Assembly (NCBI RefSeq): GCF_024158035.1
Contig: NZ_JAMZEK010000003.1
Span: 62,001-126,000, forward strand
Direction: 5' to 3'
Length of the DNA stretch: 64,000 nt
Source: Dyella lutea
GTDB taxonomy: Bacteria > Pseudomonadota > Gammaproteobacteria > Xanthomonadales > Rhodanobacteraceae
The notes beneath the pieces are model-generated. The model made no database searches and was not told the origin of the DNA. It saw only the letters and a list, made by a program, of their open reading frames with translations. A program made the translations under genes and the position numbers. Of this stretch, positions 18,134 to 26,398 are shown piece after piece. Position 1 is the stretch's first letter; the number at the start of each line of letters is the position of its first letter.

Positions 18134-18948
18134 TGCGACACGCCGCCCGCTCGCCACTGCTTGCGCTGGTGATGGTGGCACTGGTGCTGGCCGAGTGGCT
18201 CTGGCGCCGTCGCTCGGCCGGTGTCGGCTACGACAGTCGGGGGGCGCTGGCGTCCCTGGCGGTCGGGGCAGGGCATCTGGTGTCCGGCGCGCTGCCGGCG
18301 CTGGTGCTCGGCGGCCTGTTCGCTTCGGCCGCGCGCTGGGCGCCGGTGCACTGGCCGCTGCGCGACTGGCGCACGTGGTTGGTCGCTTTCTTCGCGGTGG
18401 AACTGGCGTACTACGCGTTCCACCGGGTCAGCCACGAGGTGCGCTGGTTGTGGACCACCCATGCGGTGCACCACACGCCGGAGGAGATGACCCTGCTCTC
18501 GTCGATCCGCCTGGGCTGGACCAACCTGCTGTCGTTCGGCTGGGTCTGTTACCTGCCGCTGGTGCTGGCCGGCTTCGACCCGCGCATGGTATTCGCCCTG
18601 CTGGCCTTCAATCTGCACTACCAGTTCTTCCTGCACACCGAGGCGGTGGGGCGGCTGGGGCCGCTGGAGTGGGTGCTGAACACGCCATCGCACCATCGCG
18701 TTCACCACGGCTCGAACGCGGCCTACCTGGACTGCAACTACGGCGGCGTGCTGATCGTGTTCGACCGCCTGTTCGGCACGCTGCGCACCGAACGCGCCGA
18801 TGAACCCGTACGCTACGGCCTGGCTCACCCGCTGGGCACGCAGAACCCGCTCAAGCTGGTGTTCCTGCCGTGGCTGAGGCTGATGTCCGACATGCGCGCC
18901 GCCGGCAGCCTCGGCGGCGCATTGCGAGTGGCACTGGGGAGACCGTGA
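18133..18948 (+). CDS. Sterol desaturase / fatty acid hydroxylase family membrane protein
   Basis: 271 aa with several hydrophobic helices. Histidine clusters of the diiron hydroxylase family are clear: FHRVSHE (HxxxH), HAVHHTPEE (HxxHH) and HRVHHGSN (HxxHH), plus an H-bearing HYQFFLHTE. The family hydroxylates or desaturates lipids (sterols, fatty acids, carotenoids) in the membrane; the substrate here is unknown. GTG at 18130 is an alternative start three bases earlier; I chose the ATG overlapping the EF-hand stop. Confidence 0.9.
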   Translation: MRHAARSPLLALVMVALVLAEWLWRRRSAGVGYDSRGALASLAVGAGHLVSGALPALVLGGLFASAARWAPVHWPLRDWRTWLVAFFAVELAYYAFHRVSHEVRWLWTTHAVHHTPEEMTLLSSIRLGWTNLLSFGWVCYLPLVLAGFDPRMVFALLAFNLHYQFFLHTEAVGRLGPLEWVLNTPSHHRVHHGSNAAYLDCNYGGVLIVFDRLFGTLRTERADEPVRYGLAHPLGTQNPLKLVFLPWLRLMSDMRAAGSLGGALRVALGRP

Positions 18949-19847
18949 TGAACCGCAGGATCGTCATTTTGTGGCTGGGGGTATGCGTGCTGACGATGGC
19001 CGGTAGCGCGTGTGCGCAGATGCGCGGCGGGCTGCTCGAGCGCTGGCGCGAGCGCCAGGCCGACGCCACCCCCGCCGCGCCGCTGCCGGCCGGTACTCGG
19101 GTGATCCGCGACATCGCCTACGGTAGCAATCCGAACCAGCGCTTCGATGTCTATGCGCCGGCCCAGGCACACGACGCACCGGTCATCTTCATGGTGCATG
19201 GAGGCGGCTGGCGGCGCGGCGACAAGGCCATGTCGAACGTGGTGGCCAACAAGGTGGCCTACTGGGTGCCGCGCGGCGTAGTGGTGATTTCCACCAACTA
19301 CCGGATGTTGCCGGACACGCACCCACTGGAGCAGGCGCAGGATGTGGCCCGGGCGCTTGCAGTGGCGCAGCGACGCGTGTCGGACTGGGGCGGCGATCCG
19401 GACCGCTTCGTGCTGATGGGGCATTCCGCCGGTGCGCACATGGTCAGCCTGCTGACGGCGGAGCCGCAGCTGGCCCGGGAGCAGGGCGCCCGCCCTTGGC
19501 GCGGCACCGTCTCGCTCGACAGCGCCAGCCTCGACGTGGTGCAGACCATGAACGGCCGCCATTTCCGCCTCTACGACGAGGCCTTCGGCAGCAACCCGGC
19601 CGACTGGCTCGCCGCCTCGCCGCTGCAGCAGATGCATGCCGCGCCGGCGCCGTTCCTGGCGGTGTGCTCGAGTCGCCGCCAGGACTCCTGCCCGCAGGCG
19701 CACGCCTTCGTCGGCCAGGTCCGCTCGCTCGGCGGGCGTGGCGAGGTGCTGGAAGAGGATCTCTCGCACAGCGAGATCAACAAGGATCTGGGCGCACCAT
19801 CGGACTACACCACCCAGGTGGATGCGTTCCTGCGCTCGGTGTTCTGA
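18948..19847 (+). CDS. Secreted alpha/beta hydrolase (carboxylesterase-type)
   Basis: 299 aa. Signal peptide MNRRIVILWLGVCVLTMAGS, possibly ending AQ at residue 24. Oxyanion motif HGGGWRRGDKAM, nucleophile elbow GHSAG (Ser about residue 163) and a late His in LSHSEIN. The pattern is that of BD-FAE/acetyl-esterase proteins. Its start overlaps the hydroxylase stop (ATGA), so the two are co-translated. The substrate is unknown. Confidence 0.88.
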   Translation: MNRRIVILWLGVCVLTMAGSACAQMRGGLLERWRERQADATPAAPLPAGTRVIRDIAYGSNPNQRFDVYAPAQAHDAPVIFMVHGGGWRRGDKAMSNVVANKVAYWVPRGVVVISTNYRMLPDTHPLEQAQDVARALAVAQRRVSDWGGDPDRFVLMGHSAGAHMVSLLTAEPQLAREQGARPWRGTVSLDSASLDVVQTMNGRHFRLYDEAFGSNPADWLAASPLQQMHAAPAPFLAVCSSRRQDSCPQAHAFVGQVRSLGGRGEVLEEDLSHSEINKDLGAPSDYTTQVDAFLRSVF

Positions 19848-19874
19848 GCTTCGCCAGGGCATCCCTGGCGCCTG

Positions 19875-19912
19875 AAAAAGCGAAGGCCGGGACGCTTGCG
19901 TCCCGGCCTTCG
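19875..19912 (-). terminator. Rho-independent terminator of tRNA-Ala
   Basis: A 14-base perfect stem (CGAAGGCCGGGACG / CGTCCCGGCCTTCG, loop CTTG) at 19881-19912. In the leftward direction it is followed by CTTTTTC, the expected U-tract. On the rightward strand there is no T-run, so it mainly serves the tRNA, while shielding the convergent esterase gene. Confidence 0.8.
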
Positions 19913-19919
19913 TGAATCG

Positions 19920-19995
<76 letters not shown>

Positions 19996-20299
19996 ACGTG
20001 AGCTGAGCATGCTAGCAGCGGCCGGGCGGCTCGCCAATACCCGGGGCGCGCCGGCGGGCAGGCGGCCGGGGGCATCCGACGTTGCCCGCGCTTCGCGCGA
20101 AGCGATACCATCGGCCAGAGACGGGGGAGCGATCGAGCCATGCGGCATGCCGCAATGGCGCTGGTGTTTCCGGCTGGCGGAAACGCGCATTTCCTTGGTA
20201 CCCCCAGGGTGGAATCACTCCGGTCGACCCGCAGGGTCGGCGAGGCCAGCGGGTGCCCAAGGTAGTCTCGGATATGGACTGGCGTCGGTTGCAGCGCTC
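19996..20299 (+). other. Non-coding region before the MASE1 sensor gene
   Basis: About 300 bases between tRNA-Ala (leftward) and the MASE1 gene (rightward). It must hold the promoters of both. I see no RNA gene. An imperfect inverted pair CCTTGGTACCC (about 20193) and GGGTGCCCAAGG (about 20251) could form a leader hairpin. The tail includes in-frame codons of the downstream gene but no good start there. Confidence 0.5.
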
Positions 20300-21943
20300 G
20301 TGGAGCGCCTGAAGCCCATCGTGCGAAGCAGTGCCCTGTCGCGCCAGGTCGGCGTGGCGGTGGTCTATTGCGCATCGGTGGCACTGCTCGACCACCTGTC
20401 CATGTCGCACTGGATCGTGCTGACCGGCTTGCACCTGGGGGCCCTGCTGCTGGTGGACTACCGCTACTGGCCGGCGCTGTTCGCCGGCGACGTGGCATGG
20501 CTGGGTTATCTCAGCCTCACTTCCTACGCGCAGCTCGGCACGCTGTGGGCGTTGGTCAACCTGATCCCTCCCATCGCCTGGTACGCCCCGCTGGTGCTGA
20601 TGTTCCGCGAGCACTGGGGGCTCGACCCGGCCCGCGGTTCCACCCACATGCCGACGCTGATGGTCTGCGCGGTGGCCGTGTCCGGCATCGCCACACTGAT
20701 CGCGATCGGCCAGTTGCAGGTGGTGCCGCTGCCGACGGGCAGCTCGCTGCACTACGACGAGACCCTTCCGCGGCTGGTGCTCGGCAACCTTCTGGGCGTC
20801 CTCACGGTGACACCCGTGCTGCTGGTGTGGCAGCAGGGCCTGGCGGCGACCGGCTGGCGCTGGCTCAGCTGGATGCGCCAGTGCACCGAGAGCCGGCTGG
20901 CCATCGAATCGGGCTTTGCCGTGGTGCCGTTCATCGGTGCCCTGTGCTGGCTGGGAGGACGCCATGGCGAGATGCGCGACGTCATCCAGCTGGCCATGTT
21001 CGTACCGCTGGTGATCCTGGCCATGCGGCACGGTTGGCGGGGCGCCGCGATCGGGGGGATGCTGGCGACGGGCGGGGTCATGACCCTGATGCCGGTGCAC
21101 GACGACGCGACCACCCTGCATGCGGAGGCGATGATGGCCGTCGCGATGGCCGCCATGCTGGTGATCGGTGCACGCATCACCTACCTGAATGGGCGCGCCG
21201 AGCGCGAGCAGTCGCAGATGCGTGCGGTGTTGAACCAGACCCAGCGGCAGATCGTCGAGGACGAGGCGGAGCTGCGCGTCATGGCCCGTGCGCTGGAGGA
21301 GTTCCGGGAGTCGTTCCAGGGTGTGCTGCACCAGATGCTGGGGCGGGCCGGTGGCGCCGCTGACGTTCGGGCCCTGCAGCGGAGCGCGTTGCGGGACAGC
21401 CTGCCGGCAGCGCTGCCGGAGTCGACGGTCGATCCGCTGCACCCGTCCATGCTGGCGCGGTCGGGACTGCCGGGTGTACTGGGCAAGGAGGGGCTTGCCC
21501 GGCTGCTGCAGGATGCGGGAGTGGACTATGCCTGGGACCTGCGCGGCCCGGTCAGCCTGCTGCGACACGGGACCAGTCTCGCGCTCTATCGCATCGTGCT
21601 GGAAGCCCTGGCCGACGCCTGTTCGCGACGGGACGTGGCTGCCGTGCGGATCCGCCTGCGCTGTGGCGAGCAGCGGCGATCCTGGACGGTTGCGGTGATC
21701 GATATCCAATGCGACCCCGAGCGCGCCGCCCGGGTCGACTGGGGGCGGCTGGTGCCCCGGCTGCAGCTTCGCGCCAGCGGGCTCGGTCGCCGGGCGATCG
21801 AGGACCAGGCCGCCCTGTTCGAGGGAGCCGTACGCGAACGCCCGACACCCCATGGCCATCGGGTCACCGTGGGGCTGCTGCAGTCGGCTTCGCTGCTTGC
21901 CGGCGACCTCGACGACCACGCCTCAAAGCTTCGCCAGGCCTGA
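20300..21943 (+). CDS. MASE1-domain membrane sensor with degenerate kinase-like C-terminus
   Basis: About 547 aa from a GTG start (GTG at 20321 is an alternative; no strong ribosome site for either). The N-terminal ~290 residues are a MASE1 integral-membrane sensory domain with about eight helices (for example LPRLVLGNLLGVLTVTPVLL). A coiled-coil stretch follows (YLNGRAEREQSQMRAVLNQT onward). The C-terminal region has an N-box-like LYRIVLEALADACSRRD and a distal segment ASGLGRRAIEDQAALFEGAV reminiscent of UhpB/NarX-type kinases. The phospho-acceptor His box, the N-box Asn and a DxGxG motif are missing. It is probably a pseudokinase-type sensor. No partner regulator is adjacent. Confidence 0.7.
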   Translation: MERLKPIVRSSALSRQVGVAVVYCASVALLDHLSMSHWIVLTGLHLGALLLVDYRYWPALFAGDVAWLGYLSLTSYAQLGTLWALVNLIPPIAWYAPLVLMFREHWGLDPARGSTHMPTLMVCAVAVSGIATLIAIGQLQVVPLPTGSSLHYDETLPRLVLGNLLGVLTVTPVLLVWQQGLAATGWRWLSWMRQCTESRLAIESGFAVVPFIGALCWLGGRHGEMRDVIQLAMFVPLVILAMRHGWRGAAIGGMLATGGVMTLMPVHDDATTLHAEAMMAVAMAAMLVIGARITYLNGRAEREQSQMRAVLNQTQRQIVEDEAELRVMARALEEFRESFQGVLHQMLGRAGGAADVRALQRSALRDSLPAALPESTVDPLHPSMLARSGLPGVLGKEGLARLLQDAGVDYAWDLRGPVSLLRHGTSLALYRIVLEALADACSRRDVAAVRIRLRCGEQRRSWTVAVIDIQCDPERAARVDWGRLVPRLQLRASGLGRRAIEDQAALFEGAVRERPTPHGHRVTVGLLQSASLLAGDLDDHASKLRQA

Positions 21944-21960
21944 GTCGCGCCGCGGCGGTC

Positions 21961-23079
21961 TCAACCGGGAAGCAGGGCCGGCAGTGGGCCGCCCAGCAGT
22001 TCGCCGCGCCAGCCGTCGAGGAAATCCGGCCACTCGCCGGAGCTCACGTATTCCTCCAGCACCTTGCGGGGACACAGCAGGCCGCTGGGCAGATCGAGTT
22101 CGGTGGCGAGGGCATCGACGCAATCCTTCATTGCGCCGAGGGCCTTCTTCGCCTCGCCCTGAAGCGGATGAGCCACCGGTGCGGTGGCCGCGATCTCCGC
22201 CTCGTCGACGGGATCGCGCAGCAGATCGAACAGTTCCCCGCGTTGCGGGCTGCGCAGTGCACGCTGGCCGCGGCTGCGCTGGTCCAGCTCGGCCTGGGTG
22301 GATGGCGGCTGCAGCACCAGACTCATCGCCAGGGCATCTTCGAGCAGCCACGGACGGGGCTTGTCCAGTGCGCGCGCGGTGCGATCGCGCCAGCGCAGCA
22401 GGCGGCGCAGAAGAGCCTGCTTCGCGCGCGGCCAATCGGCGGCACCGCGCATGCCGCGCTGGGGCTGCGGGTCGCCCTCGGCGGCGGCAGCGCGATGCTT
22501 CAGGCGTTCGCAGTCTTCCGCATGCCAGTTCGCGCGGCCGCGCTGTTCGAGGCGGCTGGCCAACTGGTCGTGGATGCTCTCCAGGTAGACCACGTCAAGC
22601 GCCGCGTAGAGCCGCTGCGAGTCGGTCAGCGGTCGCTGCATCCAGTCCGAACGTGTCTCGCCCTTGTCCAGCTCCACCTGGCACAACTCGGCCACCAGAG
22701 CGCGATAGCTGATCCCCAGGCCCATGCCCACGAAGGCGGCGGCGATCTGGGTGTCGAACAGCGCGCGTGGTCCACCCGGCACGAACGGGGCCAGGGTCTC
22801 CAGGTCCTCGCCGGCGCTGTGCATGACAGTGACGGACTCGCTGGCATGCAGCCGCGGCTTGAGCGCATCGCCGATATCGAACGCCAGCGGATCGACCAGT
22901 GCGTAGCGGCCATTCCAGCCCAGTTGCAGCAGCGCCAGCTGCGGGTGGAAGGTGTTGCGCCGCATGAACTCCGTATCCAGTCCCACCCGCGCGTCGACGG
23001 GCAGGTCGGCGAGCCATCGGTCGAGCGCGTCGCGCCGATCGATCCAGACAGCGTCGGAGGGCAGGGCGGGCAACGGCAT
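21961..23079 (-). CDS. rnd: Ribonuclease D
   Basis: 372 aa 3'-5' exoribonuclease acting in tRNA 3' maturation. DEDDy motifs are intact: ExoI GLDTEF (Asp35, Glu37), ExoII HSAGEDLETL, ExoIII YAALDVVYL with the Tyr and Asp. HRDC-like helices follow (DWPRAKQALLRRLLRWRDRT and the C-terminal LLCPRKVLEEYV). The ATG of MPLPALPSDAVWIDRRD was chosen; 46 upstream in-frame codons overlap the divergent FGE-like gene's promoter. Confidence 0.95.
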   Translation of the reverse strand: MPLPALPSDAVWIDRRDALDRWLADLPVDARVGLDTEFMRRNTFHPQLALLQLGWNGRYALVDPLAFDIGDALKPRLHASESVTVMHSAGEDLETLAPFVPGGPRALFDTQIAAAFVGMGLGISYRALVAELCQVELDKGETRSDWMQRPLTDSQRLYAALDVVYLESIHDQLASRLEQRGRANWHAEDCERLKHRAAAAEGDPQPQRGMRGAADWPRAKQALLRRLLRWRDRTARALDKPRPWLLEDALAMSLVLQPPSTQAELDQRSRGQRALRSPQRGELFDLLRDPVDEAEIAATAPVAHPLQGEAKKALGAMKDCVDALATELDLPSGLLCPRKVLEEYVSSGEWPDFLDGWRGELLGGPLPALLPG

Positions 23080-23197
23080 GCGGAGGGATCCTCGGGTCGT
23101 GAACGGCGGCTCCTGGAGGCCGCGCAGGGGAGCGCAGGAAGGTCGATTGCCTGCGGTCGGCATGGCACGATAGCAGCCCCCACGAGGACGCCCCAAG

Positions 23198-25141
23198 ATG
23201 CCCAAAGGACCGAACATCGACCGACAGCGAGCGCTTGGTGGCGCGCTCGGCGTGGTCGTGCTGGGCTTTGCGCTGACTTACCACTTCTTTCCGAGGGTAT
23301 TCCATGTCAATCCCGAGGACGTGGTGCCGCGCCGTTCGATGTCGCTCGGCGTGGCGCAGCCGGCGCGAACGGCCAGCGCACCGATGGTGGTGGACCGCGG
23401 TGAGATCGATGCCGGCCCGCCGCTGACGCTGGCACCGGCCGCGGTGATCGCCGCGCGGACGCATCGCGCCGATGCCGCCTTGCCCGCGCAGAGGGGGGAG
23501 GACCCGCCGGAAGTGGTGGCACTGCTGGATCGCGCGGACAAGGCCCTGCATGCCGGGCAGGTGGCGGGCGCACCCGACAGTGCCGCTTCGCTCTACCAGC
23601 AAGCGCTCAAGATCACTCCGGACAGCCACCGCGCCCTGCAGGGGCTCGACGAGGCGCGTGCACGGCTGGTGGCGGCCATCGGCCAGGACATCGCACTGGG
23701 CGACGCCGACGCGGCCGGCGACCTGATCGAGTCGCTGCGCACGCTTCCGGGCAGCGAGGCCGACGTGAAGGCACTCGATACCAGCCTCGGCACCCTGTTG
23801 AAGGTGCGCCCGATGCTGGCCAAGGCCGCCGCGCTGCTTGGTGCGGGCAAGGTCGATGGCCCGGGCGAGGACAACGCGCTGGCCGGCTATCGGCAGGTAT
23901 TGGCCATCGATCCGCAGAACGCGGTGGCGCAGCAGGGGCTGCTGCAGGTGCAGCGCGCGGTGCTCGACCGGGCACTGGCGGCGGTGGCGCAGAACGACTT
24001 CGACGCGGCGGACAAGGCGCTCGGCGAGGCCCAGGCCATTCAGCCGGATTCCCCGGCCATGCGGGACGCGACTGCGCGTGTGGCCGGCATGCGCGACCAG
24101 CGCGCCAGCGGCCTGCTGGCCCAGGCCCGCACCGCGCTTGACGCGGGCAACCTCGCGCTGGCGCAGAAGTTCGCCGCACAGGCAGCCGCGGTGAAACCGG
24201 ACCTGGCCGGGCTGGACGAATTCCACGAGCGGCTGGTCAACGCGCGCCTGTACGCCAACTATCGGCCGGGTCAGGTCTTCACCGACAGCTATGTCGATCT
24301 GCCGGGCAAGGCGCCGTCGATGGTGGTGATTCCCACCGGCAGCTTCATGATGGGCGCCGCCGATGCCGAGCCGGGGCACAGCGATACCGAGACACCGCAG
24401 CACAAAGTGACCATTGCCAGCGGCGTGGCGATCGGGCGGACCGAGGTGACGGTGGGGCAGTTTCGTGAATTCGTCCGTGCCAGCGGCTACCAGCCGGATT
24501 CGGTGACCAAGGGCGGCTCCAGCATTTACGACGAGCGGGGCGGCGTGGTGCGCGACGATCCCCAGGCAACCTGGGAGGACGATTACGCCGGGCATCCCGC
24601 CGCCGACGACATGCCGGTGGTCAACGTCTCCTGGAACGATGCCAAGGCGTACGTGGGCTGGCTGGCCAAGCACACCGGCAAGTCCTACCGCCTGCCCAGC
24701 GAAGCCGAGTTCGAGTACGCACTGCGCGGCGGCACCACCACCCGTTACTGGTGGGGCGACGGCACGCCCGACAAGCGGGTGGAAAACCTCACCGGAGCGC
24801 TGGACCGATCGCGCAACGGCCGGCGCTGGAGCAATGCGTTCCGCGGTTATCGCGATGGTTACTGGGGCCCGGCGCCGGTGATGAGCTTCCTGCCGAATCC
24901 TTTCGGCCTGTATGACATCAACGGCAACGTGTCCGAGTGGGTCGCCGATTGCTGGCACGACAGTTACCTGCGTGCGCCCCGCGACGGCAGCGCCTGGATC
25001 AATCCTGGCTGCAGCGCCCACGTGGTCCGCGGCGGCTCCTGGGGCAGCGCGCCGGATCAGGACCGTTCGGCCTACCGGCAGGGCGTCGATGCCGGCGTGC
25101 GCAGTGCCCGGGTCGGGTTTCGGGTGGCCCGGGAACTCTGA
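23198..25141 (+). CDS. Membrane-anchored TPR protein with formylglycine-generating-enzyme-like domain
   Basis: 647 aa. One N-terminal membrane helix (about residues 12-31) precedes an Ala/Pro linker, then about 240 residues of TPR-like helical repeats (SLYQQALKITPDSHRALQGL, AGYRQVLAIDPQNAVAQQGL, KALGEAQAIQPDSPAMRDAT). From about residue 370 there is a C-terminal FGE-sulfatase fold: VVIPTGSFMMGA, TPQHKV, RTEVTVGQFREFV, MPVVNVSWNDAKAYVGWL, YRLPSEAEFEYALRGG, NGNVSEWVADC, VRGGSW. The two catalytic cysteines that authentic FGE carries just after GGSW are absent (GGSWGSAPDQDRSAYR). It is therefore unlikely to activate sulfatases, and none is nearby. A non-catalytic binding role or a PvdO/EgtB-like role is possible. 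It is divergent from rnd. Confidence 0.82.
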   Translation: MPKGPNIDRQRALGGALGVVVLGFALTYHFFPRVFHVNPEDVVPRRSMSLGVAQPARTASAPMVVDRGEIDAGPPLTLAPAAVIAARTHRADAALPAQRGEDPPEVVALLDRADKALHAGQVAGAPDSAASLYQQALKITPDSHRALQGLDEARARLVAAIGQDIALGDADAAGDLIESLRTLPGSEADVKALDTSLGTLLKVRPMLAKAAALLGAGKVDGPGEDNALAGYRQVLAIDPQNAVAQQGLLQVQRAVLDRALAAVAQNDFDAADKALGEAQAIQPDSPAMRDATARVAGMRDQRASGLLAQARTALDAGNLALAQKFAAQAAAVKPDLAGLDEFHERLVNARLYANYRPGQVFTDSYVDLPGKAPSMVVIPTGSFMMGAADAEPGHSDTETPQHKVTIASGVAIGRTEVTVGQFREFVRASGYQPDSVTKGGSSIYDERGGVVRDDPQATWEDDYAGHPAADDMPVVNVSWNDAKAYVGWLAKHTGKSYRLPSEAEFEYALRGGTTTRYWWGDGTPDKRVENLTGALDRSRNGRRWSNAFRGYRDGYWGPAPVMSFLPNPFGLYDINGNVSEWVADCWHDSYLRAPRDGSAWINPGCSAHVVRGGSWGSAPDQDRSAYRQGVDAGVRSARVGFRVAREL

Positions 25142-25333
25142 GCGGGTCCTGACTGCCATCGACGGATTCTTGCGCACCCCCCGGGTGATCGCGCTATCTT
25201 GACCACTGCGGCGCTGCAGCTCTCGGCAACGCCCTGCGGCAAACGCTCCGTTAGTGCTTATTTCGGGATGCCTCTGGCGCGTTGGGAGGCCCCGGGCCCT
25301 TGGCCACCTCCACCTCACGTCGAGGAGCACGCC

Positions 25334-25570
25334 ATGGAACCGCAACCGGTCCGCCTGTTTGTCCCCTACACCGACGATACCCCCTGGATCGTGCGCGGCG
25401 AGGTCGCGCGCGTCGGAACCTTTGGCAGCCGTGCCGATGCCGTGCGGGCCGCGATGGCCATGCGCGCCAAGCTCGCGCGCGCCTGGGGCGTATCGCACCC
25501 GCCGGTGCAGGTGCAGGAATGCGATGGCAGCTGGCACGACGTGGAAGACGAGGAGCCGCTGTTCGGCTGA
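25334..25570 (+). CDS. Small hypothetical protein
   Basis: 78 aa, acidic at the C-terminus, no signal or membrane helix. The N-terminal half PWIVRGEVARVGTFGSRADA and the helix AAMAMRAKLARAW suggest a small alpha/beta fold reminiscent of DUF2188-like proteins, but I cannot assign a family. GGAG lies 6 bases before the ATG and a strong terminator follows, so it is probably a monocistronic gene. A weak promoter candidate (TTGCGC, 19-base spacer, TATCTT at 25170-25200) lies upstream. Confidence 0.6.
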   Translation: MEPQPVRLFVPYTDDTPWIVRGEVARVGTFGSRADAVRAAMAMRAKLARAWGVSHPPVQVQECDGSWHDVEDEEPLFG

Positions 25571-25601
25571 GCCGGCCGTCGATGACGGACGCGCAAAAAG
25601 G

Positions 25602-25626
25602 AAAACCCCGCCGAGGCGGGGTTTTT
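25602..25626. terminator. Bidirectional rho-independent terminator
   Basis: Hairpin with AAAACCCCGC / GCGGGG arms, flanked by A-run on the left and TTTTT on the right. It can stop rightward transcription of the 78-aa gene and leftward transcription of tRNA-Leu. Confidence 0.85.
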
Positions 25627-25632
25627 CATGTC

Positions 25633-25718
25633 TGGTACCGGTGATAGGACTCGAACCTACACGACATCGCTGCCAGCGGATTTTGAGTCCGCCGCGTCTA
25701 CCATTCCGCCACACCGGC
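25633..25718 (-). tRNA. tRNA-Leu (anticodon CAA)
   Basis: 86-base type II tRNA with long variable arm and encoded CCA. Acceptor GCCGGTG pairs with CACCGGT (G1:U72 wobble). Anticodon stem GCGGA/TCCGC closes the loop CTCAAAA (anticodon CAA, reads TTG). The T-arm includes GTTCGAGTC. A bidirectional terminator follows. Confidence 0.93.
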
Positions 25719-25746
25719 TTAAGACAAGGACGCGATTATGCCGGCT

Positions 25747-26328
25747 TCAGTGCAGGGGGTCGAGTCCCAGCTGACGGTCGTGGCGCTCGTAACACTGCGC
25801 CTCGGCGGCGGGCTGGAAGACCGCGCAATGGGTCATCTGGCCCGAGTAGATGTGCAGGCTGACCGCGACCACGTCCTCGCTGGGATTGCGGATGGTGTGG
25901 TACTCGTGCGGCGGGATCAGGCTGCCGGCGGAGCCGGGCCCGGCCTGGATCGAGCCGACCGGCTGGAACCGGCATTGGCCCTGGTCGTCGGCCAGGCGCT
26001 CGTACTGGGTGACTTCCAGCTCACCGCTCCAGACGCCTTCGACGCACCACATGCCGCAGTGGTCGTGGATCGGCGTGCCCTGACCCGGGCCCCAGGTCAT
26101 CGCGACCACGCAATAGCCGTGTTCCTCGCTGCAGTAGAGCTCGCGACGGGCATAGCGCCCCTCGGCCGTCTCGTAAACGCAATCGGGGAGCTGCACTTCG
26201 CGGGCGCGGATCAGCCGGCAGAGGCTGTGCCGCAGCGAATCGGTGATGGCCTGGGTGGACGGTTGGCTGACGGCTTCATCGATGGCATCGATCAGCTGGC
26301 GACAGCCGGGAAATTCCTGGGCAAGCAT
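25747..26328 (-). CDS. Cysteine dioxygenase-type thiol dioxygenase (cupin)
   Basis: 193 aa. Cupin motif 1 GTPIHDHCGMWCVEG supplies iron ligands His88 and His90, and the third His is 141 or 144 (PPHEYHTIRN). This is the CDO_I family, which oxidises cysteine to cysteine sulfinate; some bacterial members prefer 3-mercaptopropionate, and I cannot decide between them. It starts 70 bases after the succinyltransferase stop in the same direction, which places it in a sulfur-amino-acid context. Confidence 0.85.
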   Translation of the reverse strand: MLAQEFPGCRQLIDAIDEAVSQPSTQAITDSLRHSLCRLIRAREVQLPDCVYETAEGRYARRELYCSEEHGYCVVAMTWGPGQGTPIHDHCGMWCVEGVWSGELEVTQYERLADDQGQCRFQPVGSIQAGPGSAGSLIPPHEYHTIRNPSEDVVAVSLHIYSGQMTHCAVFQPAAEAQCYERHDRQLGLDPLH

Positions 26329-26398
26329 GGCGGTCTCGGTACGGCGCGGAACTGCCCCATCTTAGCAGCGCCATCGGGTGGCGACAGCGGATGGGAGC

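Noticed and set aside
25170-25200. TTGCGC-N19-TATCTT as a promoter for the 78-aa gene
   Set aside because: Spacer of 19 bases and weak boxes; mentioned with the gene but not called as a feature.
22595-25714. A ~1039-codon open frame on the - strand running from rnd through the FGE-like gene to tRNA-Leu
   Set aside because: It reads through a tRNA and a terminator and has shadow composition; rnd and the FGE-like gene are supported instead.
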